64,000 bases of DNA. It comes from Neopusillimonas aromaticivorans (GTDB lineage: Bacteria; Pseudomonadota; Gammaproteobacteria; Burkholderiales; Burkholderiaceae_B). The stretch spans positions 1,984,001-2,048,000 of the forward strand of contig NZ_CP128233.1 of the NCBI RefSeq assembly GCF_030344915.1. The letters run 5' to 3'. Below are positions 58,833-64,000 of the stretch, piece by piece. Made by a program: the position numbers and the translations under genes. Within the stretch, counting starts at the first letter, position 1. Each line of letters begins with the position of its first letter. The notes below the pieces were generated by a model. It saw only the letters and a program-made list of their open reading frames with translations. It ran no database searches and was not told the origin of the DNA.

Positions 58833-59417
58833 ATGGCTACAGCCGAAATGCAATCAGAGAACAGCGTCGACTTGTCCAAACAGTTTTTGCTGGCCATGCC
58901 AGGCATGGTCGGGGGCGAGTGGGCCAACACTGTCATTTTCATGTGCGAGCACAATGCGCAAGGGGCGCTGGGGTTGGTGGTTAACCGTCCCACCGATCTG
59001 ATGCTGCCCGATTTGCTGCAGCGGCTGTCAATTACGGTGTCGCCAGACGCGCCGGCGGCACAGCAGCCGGTATTTTTCGGTGGCCCCGTACATACCGATC
59101 GCGGGTTTGTATTACATACGCCCGGGCGCGACTATTCCGCCAGCTTGCCCATGGGCGACCTGTTGCTGACAACTTCCCGCGATATTCTGGAAGATATTGC
59201 CCAAGGCAACGGGCCTGCACATTACCTGGTGGCGCTGGGGTATGCCGGATGGGGCGCCGGTCAGCTTGAAAGCGAGCTGGCCCAGAATGCCTGGCTTAAT
59301 GTCGCAGCAAACAATGCGGTCATTTTCGACGTGCCTCCTGAAGCGCGTTACGAATCAGCCATTGGTGTGCTGGGCATCCACTCTTCCATGCTCACGGGCA
59401 CGGCAGGGCATGCCTGA
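58833..59417 (+). CDS. YqgE/AlgH family protein
   Basis: 194-residue protein of the UPF0301 family. DLSKQFLLAMPGMVGGEWAN, VIFMCEHNAQGALGLVVNRP, VFFGGPVHTDRGFVLHT and ALGYAGWGAGQLESELAQNAWL are diagnostic. Function not established; AlgH influences alginate production in Pseudomonas. Intact. It overlaps ruvX by 8 bp, the usual arrangement. Confidence 0.95.
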   Translation: MATAEMQSENSVDLSKQFLLAMPGMVGGEWANTVIFMCEHNAQGALGLVVNRPTDLMLPDLLQRLSITVSPDAPAAQQPVFFGGPVHTDRGFVLHTPGRDYSASLPMGDLLLTTSRDILEDIAQGNGPAHYLVALGYAGWGAGQLESELAQNAWLNVAANNAVIFDVPPEARYESAIGVLGIHSSMLTGTAGHA

Positions 59418-59820
59418 CGAAACCCTGCTGGCATTCGATTACGGTGTCAAGAAAATCGGCGTGGCGCTAGGCAACACGCTTACTCGCCATGCCCGTCCGT
59501 TAACGATTATTACCGCTGAACGCCGTGATCTGCGTTTCGACGAGATCGGAAAGCTGATGGTCGAATGGCGACCTGATCGTGTCATTGTCGGTTTGCCTCT
59601 GGCTGCCGATGGGCAGGATCAGCTGGCGACAACACAGGCACGGCGGTTTGCCAACCAGATTCATGGGCGGTTTGTCGTGCCGGTGGCGCTGGTCGATGAG
59701 CGCGGGTCAAGTCTCGAGGCCCAAGCGCGTCTGGGAACCAACGCGCCCGACGATGCTGTGGCGGCTGCTATTATTCTGCAGCGCTATCTTGACGCTCTGG
59801 GTCAAGACGCCATCATCTGA
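59410..59820 (+). CDS. ruvX: RuvX/YqgF RNase H-fold protein
   Basis: 136-residue putative Holliday-junction resolvase, also involved in pre-16S rRNA 5' processing. LAFDYGVKKIGVALGNTLT (first catalytic Asp), VIVGLPLAADGQDQLATTQA, and VDERGSSLEAQARL with DDAVAAAIILQRYL (C-terminal acidic residues). Start at ATG 59410 inside the algH gene. Intact. pyrR, which often follows, is replaced by an acyltransferase gene. Confidence 0.94.
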   Translation: MPDETLLAFDYGVKKIGVALGNTLTRHARPLTIITAERRDLRFDEIGKLMVEWRPDRVIVGLPLAADGQDQLATTQARRFANQIHGRFVVPVALVDERGSSLEAQARLGTNAPDDAVAAAIILQRYLDALGQDAII

Positions 59821-59830
59821 CGAGGTTATT

Positions 59831-60619
59831 TTGGGTGCGGTCTTGTTTGTTTTGCGGTTACCCCTGGTTCTGATCTGGCTGGTTTCCAGTTTGCTGTGTG
59901 TTGCTCTGGTGTATCCGGTGGTCGGATTGTCGATACGCTCATCGCTGAATCACGCCTGGTCGCGCATGCTTATGGCCATTTGCGGTGTCAGGTTGCGTAT
60001 TGTGGGGCAGCCGTCGATGCGGGGTGAGGCCCTGTGGGTGGCCAATCATGTGTCCTGGATCGATATTTTCATTCTCAGCAGTGTGCGTTGTGTCGCGTTC
60101 ATTGCCAAGCGCGATATTCGTGATTGGCCGGTGATTGGCTGGCTGGTTGAGAAGGCGGGTACCGTTTTCATTGACCGTACCCAGCGTCATTCGGTGCGTC
60201 ATGTGGGCGAGCAGATGCAGGGCATGTTCAGGCAAGGGCAGGTGGTCGGCTTGTTTGCCGAGGGAACAACCAGTACGGGTTTTGATGTGTTGCCGTTTCA
60301 TGCCAGTCTTTTCGAGCCGCCGTTGCGGACAGGGGTATTGATTCAGCCTGTGGCATTACGTTTCTTCCATCGTGGCCAGCGCAGTGCTCGCATCGCGTTT
60401 GTGGGCGAGCAGTCACTGGTCGCTAACCTGGCGATCTTGCTGGCCAGTACCTCGACCTGTGTCGAGGTTGAGTTCCTGCCTGCGTTGACGGCACAACACT
60501 ATGAAGGGTGGACCCGTGCACAGTTGGCAGCATTTATACGAGAGCAGATTCGTGAGGCAGTGGCGGTGGGGGCTGATACAGAAACTAATGTCAATCAGGC
60601 TCTGCCCGAGAAACAATAG
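59831..60619 (+). CDS. Lysophospholipid acyltransferase, PlsC-like
   Basis: ~262-residue membrane-associated acyltransferase. N-terminal hydrophobic anchor (LFVLRLPLVLIWLVSSLLCVALVYPVVGL), catalytic NHVSWIDIF (HxxxxD), IAKRDIRDWPVIGWL, GTVFIDRTQRHSVR, and GLFAEGTTSTGFDVLPFHASLF (the EGT motif). It could be 1-acylglycerol-3-phosphate acyltransferase or the OlsA enzyme of ornithine lipids. Start TTG 59831 with ACGAGG upstream, 10 bp after ruvX. Intact. The specific acceptor cannot be told. Confidence 0.88.
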   Translation: MGAVLFVLRLPLVLIWLVSSLLCVALVYPVVGLSIRSSLNHAWSRMLMAICGVRLRIVGQPSMRGEALWVANHVSWIDIFILSSVRCVAFIAKRDIRDWPVIGWLVEKAGTVFIDRTQRHSVRHVGEQMQGMFRQGQVVGLFAEGTTSTGFDVLPFHASLFEPPLRTGVLIQPVALRFFHRGQRSARIAFVGEQSLVANLAILLASTSTCVEVEFLPALTAQHYEGWTRAQLAAFIREQIREAVAVGADTETNVNQALPEKQ

Positions 60620-60670
60620 CTGTTTCACAGGAGCGCAGAGCAAGGAAAAGTGATGCAGGTTTGCGGGGCG

Positions 60671-61503
60671 TCAGGGTTTTTGTGATTGCCTGCAATCAAC
60701 CTGTATCAGTTTGTGGTCGTGCAGGCGCACGGCCGTTAGTTTTCCGCCCCAAACGCATCCGGTATCCAGGCAAATGGCGTCGGGCCGGATCATCAGCCCC
60801 AACGTTGACCAGTGTCCGAACACGACCGTTTTGTCGGCTGTCGCCCGGTTCGGGACATCGAACCAGGGGATCAGGCCGGTGTTTGCGGCTGCGATGGGCG
60901 AATTCTTGTAGCTGAACTCCATGTGGCCTTTGCGGTTGCACATGCGGATGCGCGTCAGGGCGTTGATGATGACGCGCAAACGCTTGTTGTTGCCCAGATC
61001 TTCGCTCCAGGCAACCGGTTCATCACCATACATTTTCTCAAGGGTGCGTTTCCAGTTGGGAGAGCGCAGGGCCGACTCAACTTCGGCGGCCAGCGACAGT
61101 GTTTTTTCAACGTCCCATTTGGCCATCACGCCGGCATGTACCAGCAAGTGGCCGTGCGCATAGTGGGCCAACGGGCGGTGCCGCAGCCAGGTGATGATTT
61201 CGTCGGCGTCGGGCGCTTTGAGAATGTCGGCGATGGTATCTGATTTGCCCGGCTTTCTGACACCGGCGGCGACGGCCAGCAGGTTCAGGTCATGATTGCC
61301 CAGCACAGTGATGGCTTTTTTGCGCATACCCATGATGTGGCGGACGGTTTCAAGCGATTGCGGGCCACGATTGACGATATCGCCGGCAAACCAGAGTTCA
61401 CGCTCTGTGTCGGCGGCAATGTCGGGATGCTTGAGCAGGTCGTGGAGTGACTGGCAGCACCCTGGACGTCACCAATGAACCAGATGTCGTGGGGAGTGTT
61501 CAT
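60671..61503 (-). CDS. apaH: Symmetrical bis(5'-nucleosyl)-tetraphosphatase ApaH (one frameshift)
   Basis: Metallophosphatase that hydrolyses Ap4A. IWFIGDVQGCCQSLHDLL, WFAGDIVNRGPQSLE, ITVLGNHDLNLLAVAAG, and the His motifs in LLVHAGVMAKWD and VVFGHWSTLG. Break near 61455: G run short by one, restoring VQGCCQSLHD. Repaired length ~277 residues. The ATG overlaps the lptG stop (ATGA). Same strand as lptG and mtgA. Confidence 0.95.
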
Positions 61504-62673
61504 GCCGTGCGGCTCCAGGGGCTGTGTGTGACAAGAAAGCGCCGGACGTTATGTTGATTTTCCATGAGGATCAGCGCCCCGAGCGCGAGCAGCAGCGCGC
61601 CGATGTTGGGGACCAGCGCAGTGACCCATGGGGCCCATTTGCCCAGCATTCCGACGTTCAGGGCCAGCTGGTTGATCATGAAAAAGCCGACGCCCAGAAG
61701 AATGCCGGCAAACACCTTGCCACCGACACCGCCTCGTCGGGTTTGCATGAACCCGATGGGTGCGGCGATGGTGATCATGACGAGCAGCGTGAAGGGTAAG
61801 CCAGCTTGCGCCATAAGGCCACGACTTCCCGATTGGTTTGCAGGTTATTGGCTTCCAGATACGAAATATAGTCGCTCAGTACCGAGATCGACATGCGTTC
61901 CGGTGTCAGGATTCGTGCAATCAGGCGTTCCGGTGTCAGGGTGGTGGGCAGGCGGCGCTGCCCTGCCGTGTTGACCTGGGTGACGGGTGCGTCGGTGACG
62001 CGGGCATCGGCAAGGGCATCAACGGCAGCCGCATTGATCCGTGTTTCGGTCACCTGGTTCATGACCAGCGATCCGTCATTGAAGTAGCCGTCAACCGCTT
62101 GTGAAAATGAGGCCAGTTCCTGGCCTTCACGAAACTCGTACAAGGTGATGCCCGCAACACCCCCGTTAGGCTTGAGTTCGGCAATGTTGATGACGCGGGT
62201 ACCGTTTTCGGGGGCTTCTTCCTTGAACCAATAGCCGCTGTTCAGGCGTCCACCCCCGCCCGACCCAACAACTGAAGCGATGTTTCACTGGTTTTGATTT
62301 CTGCCGCTGGTGTGATGAGTTCAGACAGGATGAATGCCCCGATGACCCAGGGCAGGGTGATAACCCAGAGCATGCGCATCAGTTTCATGCCGCTGACCCC
62401 GGACACCCTCAGGATAACCAGCTCGTTGCGCTGGGCAAGGCTGGCCAACGCCAGGATAGCGCCGATCAGAAGACCGATGGGCAGCAGCTCGTAAAGCCGG
62501 GTCGGCATTTGCAGTGCCTGCAGGTAAAACAGGTCGAATACCGTAAAGTTGTTGCCAACGTCTTCCAGCGCTTCGATCAGTGCAAAAAACGTGAAAAGCC
62601 CCAGCAGTGCCACCAGGACAACGGCGCAGGATCGGTAAATTTCACGGGCGAGGTAGCGACGGGCGGTGCGCAT
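61500..62673 (-). CDS. lptG: LPS export permease LptG (two frameshifts)
   Basis: Inner-membrane component of the LptBFGC lipopolysaccharide extractor. Start MRTARRYLAREIYRS; six hydrophobic segments in two groups flank a periplasmic domain: LPIGLLIGAILALASLAQRNEL, then ENGTRVINIAELKPNGG and YEFREGQELASF, then LLVMITIAAPIGFM and NVGMLGKWAPW. Breaks near 62255 (G run short, restoring GRAGGGRLNSGYWFK) and 61799 (lost pyrimidine, YPFTLLVM). Repaired length ~391 residues. lptF, its obligate partner, is not adjacent, so it must lie elsewhere. Confidence 0.9.
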
Positions 62674-62791
62674 GGAAAGTCGGTTTTTAAAGACAAGGCG
62701 TAAGCTTAACAAACACAGCCGTTCCGTGTTTTGACGCAAGGCCCCGGATGGGCAAGCGAGAAACTGAATCAGCAGGTTTGCGCGGTTTGCA

Positions 62792-63519
62792 TCAGGGGAT
62801 TTGCACCATCTGCATGCGACGCATCAGGGTGGCCGTTCGCGATTGCAGGTAGCTGGTGTTGCCTCGCCGGTCATAATAGGCGGGGTTGGGCAGCATGGCG
62901 GCCAGTCGGGCAGCCTGGGGGCATTCAGTTGTGCCGCAGGACGCTTGAAATAATGGTTTGCTGCGGCTTGGGCACCAAAAACATTAACGCCCCATTGCGC
63001 CACATTCAGGTAAAGTTCAAGAATACGCTCTTTGCTCATGACCGCTTCGATCATGTAGGTGAGAATCAGCTCCTGGCCTTTTCGCAAATAAGACCGGTCA
63101 GACGACAGAAACAGGTTTTTTGCCAGTTGCTGTGTGATGGTCGAGCCGCCCCGCATGCGGCTGCGACCCTCGTCGGCCATTTCCAGATTGTACTCGAAGG
63201 CGCGCCGGATGGCGTCCCATTCGACACCGTTATGTGCCATGAAGTTGGCGTCCTCTGCCGCAATGACGGCGCGTTTGAGATCACGGCTGATTTGAGCATA
63301 CGGTACCCACTCGTAGACCAGGGTAGCGTCAGGATTATCGGTTCGCAGTTCGGCCAGTGTGCTGCGCATGAATGCGCTGGTGCCCGGGTTATTGAAGTTC
63401 AGCCAGATCACCATGATGAACAGCCCGAACTGGTAAAGCAACAGGCCGAACAGCCCGACCAGCCCGACAACAGCCAGCAGCCGGGGCTTTGACATGCGGG
63501 CGTCTTGCCGGTCAACCAT
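62792..63519 (-). CDS. mtgA: Monofunctional peptidoglycan glycosyltransferase MtgA (one frameshift)
   Basis: Membrane-anchored transglycosylase that polymerises lipid II. One TM anchor (LLAVVGLVGLFGLLLYQFGLF), catalytic AVIAAEDANFMAHNGV (Glu), GGSTITQQLAKNLFLSS, KGQELILTYMIEAVMSKERIL and LNVAQWGVNVFGAQAA. Break near 62921: C run short by one, restoring NAPQAARLAAMLPNPAYYD to the stop at 62792. Repaired length ~242 residues. Start at ATG 63519 overlaps aroE by 8 bp; MSKPRL at 63495 is an alternative. Confidence 0.93.
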
Positions 63520-64000
63520 TGGCGATCTGTTGCCGCAGTGCGGTCAGAACGGGGTCAATGTCGGGCATCACGCCATTCCAGATCTGGAAGCTGACGGCGG
63601 CCTGCCCTGTCAGCATGCCCAGGCCGTCGGCAACGCGGGCGGCACCTGCGGCACGTGCAAAACGCATGAATGCGGTGGCCTGCGGCGCATAGAACATGTC
63701 ATAGGCCAGGGCGTCGGGAGCGAAAGACAGGCCGGGAATGGCCGGGGCCTGGTCGTCGATGCTGCTGGACGTTGCATTGATGACGACATCCCAGTGGCCG
63801 TTCAGTTCATCCAGTGGCCCCGCGCTCAGGCGCCTGGCCGCATCAGGCTGATGAATGGTGAGGGCTTCCCGCAATTGCTGTGCGCGTTCTGCCGTGCGGT
63901 TGATGATGTGCAGATGGGAGCAGCCGGCTTGCAGCAATGGCAAGGTGACACCTTTGGCGGCACCACCAGCGCCGATCAGCAGGACACGCCGGTCTTCAGG
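63512..64000 (-). CDS. aroE: Shikimate dehydrogenase AroE, 5' end beyond the window
   Basis: Reduces 3-dehydroshikimate with NADPH in the shikimate pathway. Visible from the right edge: RVLLIGAGGAAKGVTLPLLQ (nucleotide-binding loop), INRTAERAQQLREAL, VVINATSSSIDDQAPAI, YDMFYAPQATAFMRFAR and DGLGMLTGQAAVSFQIW. The N-terminal substrate domain lies outside the window. The stop at 63512 overlaps the mtgA start. Intact over the 163 visible codons. Confidence 0.95.
   Translation of the reverse strand, partial: PEDRRVLLIGAGGAAKGVTLPLLQAGCSHLHIINRTAERAQQLREALTIHQPDAARRLSAGPLDELNGHWDVVINATSSSIDDQAPAIPGLSFAPDALAYDMFYAPQATAFMRFARAAGAARVADGLGMLTGQAAVSFQIWNGVMPDIDPVLTALRQQIANG

Overview
The window reads as chromosome of a betaproteobacterium of the order Burkholderiales, most like Alcaligenaceae (Bordetella/Achromobacter relatives). 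Supporting signs are the gene sets prepilin peptidase-coaE-zapD, Nudix/ThiE fusion-AAA ATPase, proB-obgE-rpmA-rplU, ispB-tRNA-Pro, lptG-apaH, YqgE-RuvX, a DUF3460 protein and a ThiD2-type kinase. The genus cannot be fixed from the sequence alone.

Layout: 1-1.75 kb holds the start of a protein-L-isoaspartate methyltransferase-like gene and thiG-thiD. 1.9-5.7 kb is cobalamin-dependent metH. 5.7-13.3 kb carries regulators, an MFS exporter, scpA, panC, a lipoprotein, an A24 prepilin peptidase, coaE and zapD. 13.5-22.3 kb is an MdtABC-type RND efflux operon with its outer-membrane channel. 22.4-25.4 kb has a Nudix/ThiE fusion, an ATPase, ispB and tRNA-Pro(CGG). 25.5-32 kb has fabI, a MaoC dehydratase, gentisate dioxygenase, an OsmC protein, a zinc alcohol dehydrogenase and ilvD. 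32.1-40.4 kb is a compact catabolic island: NCS1 permease, FixJ/FixL-like pair, and an opposing operon for a three-component Rieske oxygenase with an NTF2-like subunit, an unrecognised 114-residue protein and a zinc-ribbon formamidase/acetamidase. 40.4-47.6 kb has thiC under a TPP riboswitch, two regulators, proB-obgE, rpmA-rplU and argJ. 47.7-55.7 kb is a MarR-controlled 2-aminobenzoyl-CoA (anthranilate) pathway. 55.8-64 kb has hemL, thiE, thiD2, rubredoxin, algH, ruvX, an acyltransferase, apaH, lptG, mtgA and partial aroE.

The most interesting system is the 32.1-40.4 kb island. It is bounded by two near-identical 16-bp sites (13/16 matches), about 100 bp upstream of the permease and of the hydrolase-led oxygenase operon. 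This points to one regulon run by the internal two-component system on an unknown, probably amide- or N-heterocycle-containing aromatic. The MarR/anthranilate cluster has its own repeated operator, and a RidA protein suited to its enamine/imine chemistry.

A second dominant feature is about 50 frameshifts, almost all single missing bases in homopolymers, spread over essential and accessory genes on both strands. I read these as sequence or assembly errors and give each gene its full span across the break. Two larger losses are different: thiC lacks about 200 or more codons in frame, and mdtB lacks about 23 codons covering the proton-relay Asp pair. These need checking against reads.
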